From Tenggerimyces flavus (lineage in GTDB: Bacteria > Actinomycetota > Actinomycetes > Propionibacteriales > Actinopolymorphaceae): a stretch of 64,000 nt of DNA. How positions within the stretch are numbered: position 1 is the stretch's first letter; each line of letters opens with the position of its first letter. Location of the stretch: positions 4,464,001-4,528,000 of the forward strand of contig NZ_JAFBCM010000001.1 in NCBI RefSeq assembly GCF_016907715.1, read 5' to 3'. The notes beneath the pieces were generated by a model that saw only the letters and a program-made list of their open reading frames with translations, was not told the origin of the DNA and made no database searches. Positions 35,873 through 44,493 of the stretch are shown one piece after another. The position numbers and the translations under genes are program-made.

Positions 35873-37078
35873 ATGACCGCATCGCTCGCCCGCGTGCAAC
35901 GGTCGCTCGGCGACCCCGACCTGACCTATCCGCTCTTTCCTCCGCTGACGGCGGGGTGTCCGGGGACCAGTACCGACGAGCTCGCGTACCCGCTCGAGGT
36001 GGACTACGCGTACGACGAGCTGTCCGCTGGGTTTATCAATCCTGCAAGGGGATCTGGGCTCGACCGGTGGGCGGCACTGCTGCCGCCGCTCGCCGCGCCG
36101 GGCCTGGAGGAGGGTGCGACGCCGCTCGTCGAGGCGGGCGACGGCTTGTGGATCAAGGACGAGTCGCGTAATCCGACCTGGAGCCACAAGGACCGCCTCA
36201 ACCGCTGCACGGTCAGCGCCGCGGTGCACATCGGCGCGCCGGGCATTGTCGTGGCGTCGTCCGGCAACCACGGCGCGTCGGCGGCCGCGTACGCCGCCCG
36301 GGCGGGGCTGCCGTGCGTCGTGTTCGCGTCCGCCGGGATGCCGCCGGCGGTGTCCTCGTTCCTGCAGGCGTATGGCGCGGTGGTGCTCCCGGTACCGGCC
36401 GCCGCACGGTGGCCGTTGATGCGGCGGGTGGTCGAGGAGTTCGGGCTGCACCCGGTGAGCAACCTGACCGTCACGCACACCGGGCACCCGTTCGGGCCGG
36501 AGGGGTACAAGACGATCGCGTACGAGATCGTCTCGGACCTGGGCTCCGTGCCGGCGGCGGTGTTCGTGCCGACGGGGTATGGCGAGTTGCTCTATGGGGT
36601 GTGGAAGGGCTTCGTCGAGCTGCGGCGGCTCGGTGTCGTGTCGCGCGCGCCGCGGATGTTCTCGTGCGAGTCCCGTGCGGGCGCGCCCTTGGCGGCGGCG
36701 TTCGCGGCGGGCACGCCGACCGGTCGGGTCGAGGTGGCGCCGAACGACGCGTACTCGATCGCCTCGCCCGTCAGCGGCTACCGCGCGCGTGTCGCCGTCC
36801 GCGACAGCGGCGGCGCACCCCTGACCTCGACCGACGCCGAGCTGCGCGCGGCGGCGGAGACCCTCGCCCACGCCGGCCTCTGGTACGAGCTGTCCAGTGC
36901 CGCTGGCCTCGCTGGCTACCGTACGGTCGCCGACGAGCTGGGGGAGGGACCGGTCGTCTGCATCGCGACCTCGAGCGGCTTCAAGGACCGCTCAGTCGGC
37001 CTCCACCCCGCCGCCGAGCTCGCCCCGGACTGGCCCGCCATCCGCGACCAGCTCCGAGCCGCCGGCCTACAGACCTGA
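35873..37078 (+). CDS. PLP-dependent lyase, threonine synthase/diaminopropionate ammonia-lyase type
   Basis: 401 residues of the fold-type II PLP family. The PLP lysine is Lys106 in WSHKDR, followed by SSGNHGASAAAYAARAGLPC (phosphate and substrate binding), VFVPTGYGELLYGVWKGF and the C-terminal IATSSGFKD. Unlike true threonine synthase it lacks a long N-terminal domain, and no other threonine-pathway genes are near. Beta-elimination or threonine synthase-like activity is likely; the substrate is unknown. It converges on the thioesterase across a TGATCATG hairpin. Confidence 0.82.
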   Translation: MTASLARVQRSLGDPDLTYPLFPPLTAGCPGTSTDELAYPLEVDYAYDELSAGFINPARGSGLDRWAALLPPLAAPGLEEGATPLVEAGDGLWIKDESRNPTWSHKDRLNRCTVSAAVHIGAPGIVVASSGNHGASAAAYAARAGLPCVVFASAGMPPAVSSFLQAYGAVVLPVPAAARWPLMRRVVEEFGLHPVSNLTVTHTGHPFGPEGYKTIAYEIVSDLGSVPAAVFVPTGYGELLYGVWKGFVELRRLGVVSRAPRMFSCESRAGAPLAAAFAAGTPTGRVEVAPNDAYSIASPVSGYRARVAVRDSGGAPLTSTDAELRAAAETLAHAGLWYELSSAAGLAGYRTVADELGEGPVVCIATSSGFKDRSVGLHPAAELAPDWPAIRDQLRAAGLQT

Positions 37079-37089
37079 CCGCCCTCGCC

Positions 37090-37165
37090 GTGATCATGTA
37101 CGTGATCATGAAGGCAAACCCGGCGTATACGACCAGTCCGGCTTCATGATCACGTACATGATCAC
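37090..37165 (+). repeat. TGATCATG hairpin element, copy 3
   Basis: Left arm GTGATCATGTAC-GTGATCATGAAGGC, centre AAACCCGGCGTATACGACC, right arm GGCTTCATGATCAC-GTACATGATCAC. The outer arms are perfectly complementary. It lies between the PLP lyase stop and the thioesterase stop, both convergent on it. Confidence 0.85.
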
Positions 37166-37246
37166 CAGTTCGTCACGCCAGCGTCAGGGTCCAGGTCGCG
37201 AAGACCCGGACCCATGACGCGGCGGACTACCTGTTCCTGGACGAGC

Positions 37247-37663
37247 TCACTGCGGCTTGGGCGCCGGGCGCAGGAAGCAGGTGAGGCGGGCCGTGCACAC
37301 CGGGCGGCCCTCCTCGTCGGTGATCGCGATCTCGTAGCTCGCGACGCTCCTGCCGAGGTGCAGTGGCGTGGCGACGCCCATCACCTTGCCCGACGAGACG
37401 GCGCGGTGGTGGGTGGCGTTGATGTCGACGCCCAGGGCGATCCGTTCGGGCCAGCCGTGGATCGCGGAGGCGATCGACCCCAGCGTCTCGGCGAGGACAC
37501 AGTTGGCGCCCCCGTGCAGGACCCCGTACGGCTGGGTGTTGCCCTCGACGGGCATCGTCCCGACGGTACGTTCGGCGGTGGCCTCGGTGATCTCGATCCC
37601 CATCCGGTCCGCCAACGTCGACTTGAACGTCGACAGGTCCAGCTGCTCCAGCTGTTCAGCCAT
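37247..37663 (-). CDS. Hotdog-fold thioesterase (PaaI-like)
   Basis: 138 residues. GVLHGGANCVLAETLGS is the PaaI/DUF4442-type active-site helix, and the C-terminal SYEIAITDEEGRPVCTARLTCFLRP completes the hotdog fold. It hydrolyses an acyl-CoA or aryl-acyl-CoA thioester; the precise substrate is not known. ATG 37663 has GGAG at good spacing. It is divergent from polA with 84 bp between. Confidence 0.88.
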   Translation of the reverse strand: MAEQLEQLDLSTFKSTLADRMGIEITEATAERTVGTMPVEGNTQPYGVLHGGANCVLAETLGSIASAIHGWPERIALGVDINATHHRAVSSGKVMGVATPLHLGRSVASYEIAITDEEGRPVCTARLTCFLRPAPKPQ

Positions 37664-37747
37664 GCATGTCTCCAAGGAATTCGATTCACCAACCGCTGGA
37701 CCAACGTACCTGCCGAGGCTGTCGGTGGCCCCGACTAGAGTCACACC

Positions 37748-40444
37748 GTGGCTGCTACCGACACCCCCACGACCGGGTCCCGCCTGCTCCTGCTCGACGG
37801 CCATTCGCTGGCCTATCGGGCCTGGTACGCCCTGCCACCGGAGAACTTCTCCACCAAGACGGGGCAGACCACGAACGCGGTGTACGGCTTCACCTCGATG
37901 TTGATCAACATGATCCGCGACGAGCAGCCGACGCACATCGCGGTGGCCTTCGACGTCGGCAAGAAGACGTTCCGCAGCGACGTCTACACCGAGTACAAGG
38001 CGAACAGGGCGAAGACGCCCGACGAGTTCCGCAGCCAGCTGTCGTTGATCAAGGACGTGCTGGACGCGTTGAACATCGTGCACGTCGAGCTCGAGGGCTA
38101 CGAGGCCGACGACGTCATCGCCACGCTCGGTAAGCAGGGTCTCGAGGCGGGCTTCGAGGTGCTCGTCGTGTCCGGCGACCGCGACACGTTCCAGCTCGTC
38201 ACCGACCAGCTCACGGTGATCTACCCGACCCGCGGCGTCTCCGAGGTCGCGCGGATCACGCCGGAGGAGGTCGTCCGGCGCTACACGATCCCGCCGGAGC
38301 GCTATCCCGACCTCGCCGCGCTCGTCGGCGAGTCCAGCGACAACCTGCCGGGCGTGCCCGGCGTGGGCGCCAAGACCGCGGCGAAGTGGATCAACCAGTA
38401 CGGCTCGCTGGACGACATCGTCACCAACGTCGAGTCGATCAAGGGCAAGGTCGGCGACTCGCTGCGCGAGCACCTCGGCCAGGTGCTGCAGAACAGGCAG
38501 CTGAACGGTTTGGTCGAGGACCTCGTGCTGCCGTACCAGCCGAGCGAGCTCAACCTGCAGCCGTGGGACCGCGACCAGATCCACCAGCTGTTCGACTCGC
38601 TGGAGTTCCGGGTGCTGCGCGACCGGCTGTTCCAGACGCTCGCCACGCCGGAGCCGGAGGCCGACGAGGGCTTCGAGGTCGTCGGCACCAAGCTCGCGCC
38701 CGGGGCGGTCGCCGAGTGGTTGTCGTCGCACGCGATGGGTGACGTCCGCACCGGCCTGCACGTGCAGGGCGCGTGGGGGAGCGGCACCGGGCGCGTCGAC
38801 GGCGTGGCGCTCGCGTCGTCGGACGGCACCGCGGCGTGGGTCGACCCGGCCGAGGTGTCGCCGGAGGACGAGAACGCGCTGAAGGCGTGGCTCGAGGACG
38901 CCGACCACGAGAAGGCGCTACACGACGCGAAGGGGCCGATGCTCGCGTTGGCCGCGCACGGTTGGCGCATCGCGGGCGTGACCAGTGACACCGCGCTGTC
39001 GGCGTACCTCGTGCGGCCGGACCAGCGGTCGTACGACCTCGCCGACCTGGTGCTGCGGTATCTGCGGCGGGAGCTGCGTTCGGAGGACCCGGCGGACGGT
39101 CAACTCAGCCTTGACGGGGTTGCCGAGGAGACCGGCGTTCCGGAGGTCGCGATGGTGCGGGCTCGCGCGGTGATCGACCTCGCGGAGGCGTTGGACACCG
39201 AGCTGGAGAACAGCGGCGGCTCGCCGTTGCTGCGCGATGTCGAGCTGCCGTTGGAGAAGGTGCTCGCCCGGATGGAGCAGGTCGGCGTCGCCGCCGACGT
39301 CGAGTTGCTGACCGACCTCGAGGCACGCTTCGCCGGGCAGGTGAAGCAGGCGGCGGACGACGCGTACCGCGTGATCGGCAAGGAGATCAACCTGGGTTCG
39401 CCGAAGCAGCTGCAGGTGGTGCTGTTCGACGAGCTCGAGATGCCGAAGACGAAGCGGACGAAGACCGGGTACACGACGGATGCGGACGCGCTGCAGGCGC
39501 TGTACGTCCAGACCGAGCACCCGTTCCTCGCCCACCTGCTGGCACACCGGGACGCGTCGCGGCTGCGGCAGACGGTCGAGGGACTGTTGAAGACGGTCGC
39601 CTCGGACGCGCGGATCCACACGACGTTCAACCAGACGATCGCGGCGACCGGGCGGCTGTCATCGACCGAGCCCAACCTGCAGAACATCCCGATCCGCACC
39701 GAGGAGGGGCGCCGGATCCGCGAGGCGTTCGTCGTCGGGCCTGGGTACGAGAGCCTGCTGACCGCGGACTACAGCCAGATCGAGATGCGGATCATGGCGC
39801 ACCTGTCCGAGGACGCGGGGATCATCGAGTCGTTCCGTTCCGGGATGGACTTCCACGCGGCGACAGCTTCGCGGGTCTTCGGAGTCGATGCCTCGGAGGT
39901 CACGACGGAGATGCGGGCGAAGATCAAGGCGATGAACTACGGCTTGGCGTACGGGCTGTCGTCGTACGGCCTGTCGGCGCAGCTGAACATCCCGGTCGCC
40001 GAGGCACGCGAGCTGATGGACGAGTACTTCGAACGCTTCGGCGGCGTACGCGACTACCTGCAGGGGATCGTGGCGGAGGCGCGCAAGACCGGCTACACCG
40101 AAACCATTCTCGGCCGCCGGCGCTACCTGCCCGACCTGCTGAGCGACAACCGCCAGCGCCGCGAGATGGCCGAGCGGATGGCGTTGAACGCGCCGATCCA
40201 GGGTTCGGCCGCGGACATCATCAAGGTCGCGATGCTGAACGTCGACCGGGCGTTGCGCCAAGCCGGCTTGAAGTCTCGGATGCTGCTGCAGGTGCACGAC
40301 GAGCTCGTGTTCGAGGTGGCGGCGGGGGAGCGGGACGAGCTGGAGAAGCACGTCCGCGACCATATGGGCGCCGCGGCCGAGCTGACGGTCGCGCTGGACG
40401 TCTCTGTCGGCGAGGGCCGCACCTGGCACGAAGCGGGCCACTGA
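37748..40444 (+). CDS. polA: DNA polymerase I
   Basis: 898 residues. The N-terminal 5'-3' exonuclease (about 10-300) shows LLLDGHSLAYRAWYAL, YEADDVIATL, VSGDRDTFQLV and SDNLPGVPGVGAKTA. The central 3'-5' exonuclease region lacks the DxE metal ligands, so proofreading is probably absent, as in mycobacterial PolA. The polymerase domain has SSTEPNLQNIPIRTEEG, LLTADYSQIEMRI, AMNYGLAYGLSSYGLS and LLQVHDELVFEV. GTG 37748 is the start. It fills repair gaps and removes RNA primers. Confidence 0.97.
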   Translation: MAATDTPTTGSRLLLLDGHSLAYRAWYALPPENFSTKTGQTTNAVYGFTSMLINMIRDEQPTHIAVAFDVGKKTFRSDVYTEYKANRAKTPDEFRSQLSLIKDVLDALNIVHVELEGYEADDVIATLGKQGLEAGFEVLVVSGDRDTFQLVTDQLTVIYPTRGVSEVARITPEEVVRRYTIPPERYPDLAALVGESSDNLPGVPGVGAKTAAKWINQYGSLDDIVTNVESIKGKVGDSLREHLGQVLQNRQLNGLVEDLVLPYQPSELNLQPWDRDQIHQLFDSLEFRVLRDRLFQTLATPEPEADEGFEVVGTKLAPGAVAEWLSSHAMGDVRTGLHVQGAWGSGTGRVDGVALASSDGTAAWVDPAEVSPEDENALKAWLEDADHEKALHDAKGPMLALAAHGWRIAGVTSDTALSAYLVRPDQRSYDLADLVLRYLRRELRSEDPADGQLSLDGVAEETGVPEVAMVRARAVIDLAEALDTELENSGGSPLLRDVELPLEKVLARMEQVGVAADVELLTDLEARFAGQVKQAADDAYRVIGKEINLGSPKQLQVVLFDELEMPKTKRTKTGYTTDADALQALYVQTEHPFLAHLLAHRDASRLRQTVEGLLKTVASDARIHTTFNQTIAATGRLSSTEPNLQNIPIRTEEGRRIREAFVVGPGYESLLTADYSQIEMRIMAHLSEDAGIIESFRSGMDFHAATASRVFGVDASEVTTEMRAKIKAMNYGLAYGLSSYGLSAQLNIPVAEARELMDEYFERFGGVRDYLQGIVAEARKTGYTETILGRRRYLPDLLSDNRQRREMAERMALNAPIQGSAADIIKVAMLNVDRALRQAGLKSRMLLQVHDELVFEVAAGERDELEKHVRDHMGAAAELTVALDVSVGEGRTWHEAGH

Positions 40445-40470
40445 CCCGGTTTCGTCCACAGCCGTGCGGG

Positions 40471-40913
40471 TCGCCGAGCTTTCCACAGGCGACGAAGCAT
40501 CAGCAGGTCCTGGTTCGACTGTGGATGGAGCTCCACCAACGCAAGGCCAAGGACCTCAAGGTCGTGCAGGCGTGAACCTTCGGCTGCGCCCGATGCGGAT
40601 CCTGGTCCCCGACATCGTCGTGCTCCGCCGGACCGAAGAGGTTGTCAACCGCGCGGCGGACACCGCAATGGCGGTGGAGATCGTGTCGCGCTCGGGCAAG
40701 TTCCGCGATCGCAAGGTCAAGCCGATGCAGTACAGCGAGGCGGGCATCCCCTGGTATCTGCGCGTCGAGCTCGAGCCCCGGCTGGAGTTGTTCCTCTACC
40801 GCCGCGAGGGTGCGGACTACGTCGAGGACGCCCGCGCCGGTCTGGGCGAACGGCTGGAGATCGCGGACCTCGGCATGTCGATCGAGGTCGACGCACTTCT
40901 GCGCGACCTGTGA
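40471..40913 (+). pseudogene. Frameshifted Uma2-family endonuclease remnant
   Basis: Two reading frames together give a Uma2 (DUF820) protein. The first (from about 40471) reads SPSFPQATKHQQVLVRLW and continues to LKVVQA before a stop at about 40573. The second, one base shifted (40572-40913), reads VNLRLRPMRILVPDIVVLRR and then AVEIVSRSGKFRDRKVKP, MQYSEAGIPWYLRVE. One missing base near 40571 would join them. The N-terminal 40-50 residues of the family and a start codon are absent, so both ends argue for a decayed gene. An intact short protein from the downstream frame is possible but would lack half the domain. Confidence 0.7.
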
Positions 40914-40968
40914 CGCGCCACCCGGGCCCACTCGTGGTCGGCCCGGGTGATCGCCTCCTCGACGTTGC

Positions 40969-41292
40969 TCACTGGAACGGTCGTACCTCGATCTTCCGAT
41001 CGCAGATCTTCGACGCCTCGGTGGCGAGCTTGAGCGCCACGTCCAGGTCGGGGGCTTCCCACACCCAGACGCCGGCGAGGTACTCCTTGGACTCCACGAA
41101 CGGTCCGTCGCTGATCACCGCCTGCTCGCCGCGGTTGTCGATGACTGTGGCCGCGGCGGTGTCGGCTAGCCCGCCCGCGAAGACCCAGTAGCCCTCGGCG
41201 ATCAGGCGTTCGTTGAACGCGCTGATGGCAGGCTGCCTGTCCCCACTGCCGGGATTGCTCTTGTCGTCGATCACCGAAACCAGATATTTCAT
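40969..41292 (-). CDS. YCII/DGPF-domain protein
   Basis: 107 residues. KYLVSVIDDKSNPGSG at the start and ISDGPFVESKEYLAGVWVWE in the middle are the marks of the YCII-related (DGPF) superfamily, small ferredoxin-fold proteins of mostly unknown function. It lies 22 bp downstream of the reductase-like gene on the same strand and is probably co-transcribed. Confidence 0.85.
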   Translation of the reverse strand: MKYLVSVIDDKSNPGSGDRQPAISAFNERLIAEGYWVFAGGLADTAAATVIDNRGEQAVISDGPFVESKEYLAGVWVWEAPDLDVALKLATEASKICDRKIEVRPFQ

Positions 41293-41314
41293 CTGAGGAT
41301 CATCTCCTGTGGCC

Positions 41315-41932
41315 TCAGGCCGCATACTGCGGGCGCCCCGCCGGACGGAAGACCTGGATCGTCACGCCCTTCGAATCGACGCGCGACTCGACCAGGTCGA
41401 GCGCGAGATCCGGGCCGGCGTCCGGGAACAGTCTCTCGCCCTGGCCGAGGATCACCGGGAACACGACCAGGGTCAGCTCGTCGATGAGCTCGTTCTCCAG
41501 CAGCCACCGGATCAGGACGCCACTGCCGTGCACCTGCAGCTCACGCCCGGGCTTGGACTTCAGGTCCGCGATGGCGGTCGCAAGGTCGTCGGACAGCACG
41601 GTGGTACCGGCCCACTCGGGATCGGCGAGCGTGCTCGACACCACGTACTTGGGCTGGTTGTTCAACGCCCGCATGACGGGCTCCCAGCCAGGGACATCCT
41701 GCTCGGTCAACGTCCCCCACGAACCAGCGAAGATCTCAAAGGTCCGCCGGCCGAACAGGAACGCGTCGGCGCGCTGGAAGGTTTGGTTGAGGTACGCGAC
41801 GGTCTCGGCGTCACCCTTCCCCCGAGCCCAGCCGCCGCGCACGAATCCGTTCTTGCGGTCCTCCTCGAACGAGTGGCCGTTCCCCTGCATCACGCCGTCG
41901 ATGGTGAGCTGGGTCATGGTCGTCAGCTTCAT
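41315..41932 (-). CDS. Dihydrofolate reductase/RibD C-terminal domain protein
   Basis: 205 residues. LTTMTQLTIDGVMQGNG, DAFLFGRRTFEIFAGSWG, YVVSSTLADPEW, LQVHGSGVLIRWLLENELIDEL and FPVILGQGERLFP follow the RibD-C pattern. These proteins bind NADPH and reduce pterin or related substrates; the physiological substrate here is unknown. The ATG at 41932 begins the conserved N-terminus. It leads a two-gene unit with the DGPF protein. Confidence 0.85.
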   Translation of the reverse strand: MKLTTMTQLTIDGVMQGNGHSFEEDRKNGFVRGGWARGKGDAETVAYLNQTFQRADAFLFGRRTFEIFAGSWGTLTEQDVPGWEPVMRALNNQPKYVVSSTLADPEWAGTTVLSDDLATAIADLKSKPGRELQVHGSGVLIRWLLENELIDELTLVVFPVILGQGERLFPDAGPDLALDLVESRVDSKGVTIQVFRPAGRPQYAA

Positions 41933-42082
41933 GTTCGCGCTTCCTTCACGTCGGTGCCGGCCCCTTGTGGGCTGCCTCACCCCCGCTACGAACGCCACCG
42001 CCCCGATCCGACACCGCCGCACGGAGATCTTCCAGCAGATGCTGGGGCGCCGGTCGTCGACGACGTGCCACACTGGCCGACG

Positions 42083-43264
42083 ATGCGCACGATCGACGTG
42101 GCCGAGCGGCGGGCTCGGGTGGCGAAGCGGCAGCGGATCGCGGCGCCGTTCCGGACCGACGACGTGGCCGAGGCGGCGCGTTCGGTCGTCGCGCTGCACG
42201 GCACCGATCCCGCGACCGTCTACCTGTCCGCCTGGGCGCGGCTGAAAAAGCCGACCGTCGAGCAGATCGAGCAGGCGTTGTACGTCGACCGCACGCTCGT
42301 CCGGCTGCTCGGCATGCGTCGCACGATGTTCGTGCCGCCGCGCGAGCTCGCGCCGGTCATCCAGGCGTCGTCCGCGCGAGCGATCGCGGTCGAGCAGCGC
42401 AAGCTGCTGATCAGGCACCTCGGCGTGGGCAGCGACATCGAGGACGCGGCCACGTTCCTCGACGACGTCGCCGCCAGTACGGTCCGGGCGCTCGAGGTAC
42501 GCAAGGAAGCGTTCGCCCAGGAGCTCTCCACCGACGAGCCGCGCCTGAAGACCAAGCTGCGGATGGCCCAGGGCAAGAGCTATGAGGCCGAGGTCAACAT
42601 CACCACCCGCGTCCTGTTCCTGCTGTCCGCCGAAGGCAAGATCATCCGTGGCCGCCCGCGCGGCACCTGGCTCAGCAGCCAGTACCGCTGGACGACGCCC
42701 GAGGTCTGGCTCGGCGAGCACCTCGACACGATGACCACCGAAGAGGCGAAGGTCGAGCTCGTCCGCGCCTGGTTGAGCGCGTTCGGCCCGGGAACGATCG
42801 CCGACCTCCGCTGGTGGACGAAGTGGACCGCCGCGGACGTTAAGAGGGCGCTCGCCACCCTCGAGCCGACCGAGGTGGACCTCGGCAACGGCACCATCGG
42901 CCTCGTCCTGAACGGTGACGACGCGCCTACCAAGCCAGCTGTCAAGCCGTGGTTGACGTTCCTCCCCGCGCTTGATCCGACCACGATGGGTTGGCAGCAG
43001 CGGGAGTGGTACCTGGGCGAGCACGGCAAGCGGCTGTTCGACACCAACGGCAACGCCGGCCCCACCATCTGGGCCGACGGCCGCGTCGTCGGCGGCTGGG
43101 CCCAACGCAAGAGCGGCGAGGTCGTCTACCAGTTCCTCGAGGACGTCGGCAGCGAGCACGAGTGGCGAGCCGAACAAGAAGCCGAACGTCTCACTCGTTG
43201 GCTCGGCGACGTCTGCGTCATCCCCCGCTTCCGCACGCCACTAGAACGTGAGCTGTCCGCTTAG
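42083..43264 (+). CDS. Winged-helix DNA-binding domain protein (AlkZ/HTH_42 type)
   Basis: 393 residues. The sequence runs through the three winged-helix repeats of this family: VVALHGTDPATVYLSAWARL, RTLVRLLGMRRTMFVPP, AEGKIIRGRPRGTWLSSQYRW and FGPGTIADLRWWTKWTA. The C-terminal LPALDPTTMGWQQREWYLGEH and the PTIWADGRVVGGW segment are also conserved. Relatives include AlkZ, a glycosylase that unhooks interstrand crosslinks; its QxQ catalytic pair is not obvious here, so DNA repair activity is only a possibility. The start at 42083 begins the conserved region. Confidence 0.8.
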   Translation: MRTIDVAERRARVAKRQRIAAPFRTDDVAEAARSVVALHGTDPATVYLSAWARLKKPTVEQIEQALYVDRTLVRLLGMRRTMFVPPRELAPVIQASSARAIAVEQRKLLIRHLGVGSDIEDAATFLDDVAASTVRALEVRKEAFAQELSTDEPRLKTKLRMAQGKSYEAEVNITTRVLFLLSAEGKIIRGRPRGTWLSSQYRWTTPEVWLGEHLDTMTTEEAKVELVRAWLSAFGPGTIADLRWWTKWTAADVKRALATLEPTEVDLGNGTIGLVLNGDDAPTKPAVKPWLTFLPALDPTTMGWQQREWYLGEHGKRLFDTNGNAGPTIWADGRVVGGWAQRKSGEVVYQFLEDVGSEHEWRAEQEAERLTRWLGDVCVIPRFRTPLERELSA

Positions 43265-43602
43265 GCCACGCAGAACTCGTTGCCCTCCGGGTCCTGCAGC
43301 ACAGTCCACCGGTGGCCCCATTCGTCCTTCTCCGTGACCACCGTCGCTCCGAGCTCGAGCAGCCGCGCCACCTCCGCCTCGCGGGCGCCGCCGGTGTCGA
43401 GGTCGAGGTGCAGCCGGTTCTTCGCGCCCTTCTGCTCCGGAACGCGGATGAAGAAGAAGTCTCCGCTCGCTGCCGTCTTCATCCCCAGAAACGCGTTCGG
43501 GACCCGCGTCTCGACCGTGCCGTCGAGCACCGCCGCCCAGAACTCCGCGACGAGGCCGGGGTTGTCGCAGTCGAAGGTGACGTTGCTGACACGAATTCCC
43601 AT
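43261..43602 (-). CDS. VOC family (glyoxalase-like) protein
   Basis: 113 residues forming one vicinal-oxygen-chelate fold: IRVSNVTFDCDNPGLVAEFW, NRLHLDLDTGG and WTVLQDPEGNEFCV. Candidate metal ligands are the His in LHLDLD and the Glu in EGNEF. Such proteins include bleomycin-type sequestering proteins and small lyases. It lies 14 bp downstream of the MerR gene on the same strand and is probably in its operon. The 3' end overlaps the convergent winged-helix gene by four bases. Confidence 0.85.
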   Translation of the reverse strand: MGIRVSNVTFDCDNPGLVAEFWAAVLDGTVETRVPNAFLGMKTAASGDFFFIRVPEQKGAKNRLHLDLDTGGAREAEVARLLELGATVVTEKDEWGHRWTVLQDPEGNEFCVA

Positions 43603-43616
43603 GGAAACAAGGCCTT

Positions 43617-44441
43617 TCAGGACACCTGGCCGACGATCGGCCAGAGGATCTCGGTACGGAAGTCCGCTGGATCGGCGGTCTCCGTGTAGCTGATCAGGTA
43701 CGACTCCCGCACCGGCAGCTCGCTCCAGGACGCGTGCTGCGCCACCCACGCCCCGAGCGCGCGGTAGGTCTCGGTGATCGACTCGTACGAGCCGGCATGA
43801 ACGAGCACCGCCACCCGCATCGCGGGTAGCTCGCTCAACACGACCGGCCCGGGCGGGGGAGTGACCGGAGCGGCGATCGGCTGGTACGCCTCGATCGGCT
43901 CGGCCTCCTCGTCCTGCAGGACCGCCGAATAGAGCGCGCCCACCGGCCCGGACGGCGTCGCCGAAGCGGAACGCACCGCGTCGGCGATGGACGGGTAGGC
44001 GTCGCCGAGGAACGTGGCGAACTGCCGTTCGGGCACGGTCCCGCGCACCGCCAACGTGTGCGCGGCAGGCTCGTCCCGCACGTGCACCGGCGTGTGCATC
44101 GACGGCTGCTCGACGCTCGCCTGCAGCTCGGTGACGATCCGCTGCGCCTGCTCTAACCGTTCCCGCATCGCCGCCTGATGAGTCGCGAGGATGCGCTGGG
44201 TGACGGCCGGATCCCGCGCCAGCAGGATCTGCTTCGCCGCCTCGAGCGGCAGGTCGAGCTCGCGCAGCCGCCGCAGTACCGCGCCGTCGGTGAGCTGGGA
44301 CAACGCGTACGCCCGGTAGCCCGTCTGCGGATCCACCGACGCCGGCACGAGGATGCCCGCCTCGTGGTAGTTGCGCAGCGCCTTCACCGACAGCAGCGTC
44401 GCTCGGGAGAACGCGCCAATCGGCAGCAGCGGCTCGGTCAT
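43617..44441 (-). CDS. MerR-family regulator with GyrI-like effector domain
   Basis: 274 residues. An N-terminal MerR winged helix (IGAFSRATLLSVKALRNYHEAGIL, GYRAYALSQLTDGAVLRRL) is followed by a coiled coil and a GyrI-like effector-binding domain (VLVHAGSYESITETYRALGAWV, RESYLISYTE), the layout of multidrug-sensing BmrR-type activators. It is likely to bind a hydrophobic drug-like ligand and to control itself with the downstream VOC gene. A palindromic site lies 14 bp upstream. Confidence 0.9.
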   Translation of the reverse strand: MTEPLLPIGAFSRATLLSVKALRNYHEAGILVPASVDPQTGYRAYALSQLTDGAVLRRLRELDLPLEAAKQILLARDPAVTQRILATHQAAMRERLEQAQRIVTELQASVEQPSMHTPVHVRDEPAAHTLAVRGTVPERQFATFLGDAYPSIADAVRSASATPSGPVGALYSAVLQDEEAEPIEAYQPIAAPVTPPPGPVVLSELPAMRVAVLVHAGSYESITETYRALGAWVAQHASWSELPVRESYLISYTETADPADFRTEILWPIVGQVS

Positions 44442-44454
44442 GGGGGACACAGTG

Positions 44455-44477
44455 GAGTCTCCTCCCGGGGGAGAGTC
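44455..44477 (-). promoter_or_regulatory. MerR-type operator candidate
   Basis: On the minus strand GACTCTCCCCCGGGAGGAGA followed by CTC is a near-palindrome starting right after TTGACT-like sequence (TTGACTCTCC). MerR activators bind such CTCC/GGAG palindromes inside an elongated promoter spacer. It also lies 17 bp before the divergent FAD oxidase start, so both genes may be affected. Confidence 0.5.
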
Positions 44478-44493
44478 AAGCAAGAATGCTCGG

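Noticed and set aside
40464-40913. A single 149-residue Uma2 protein starting at 40464
   Set aside because: Its first 35 residues do not match the family, while the correct family sequence continues in a different frame upstream, so a frameshift explains the region better.
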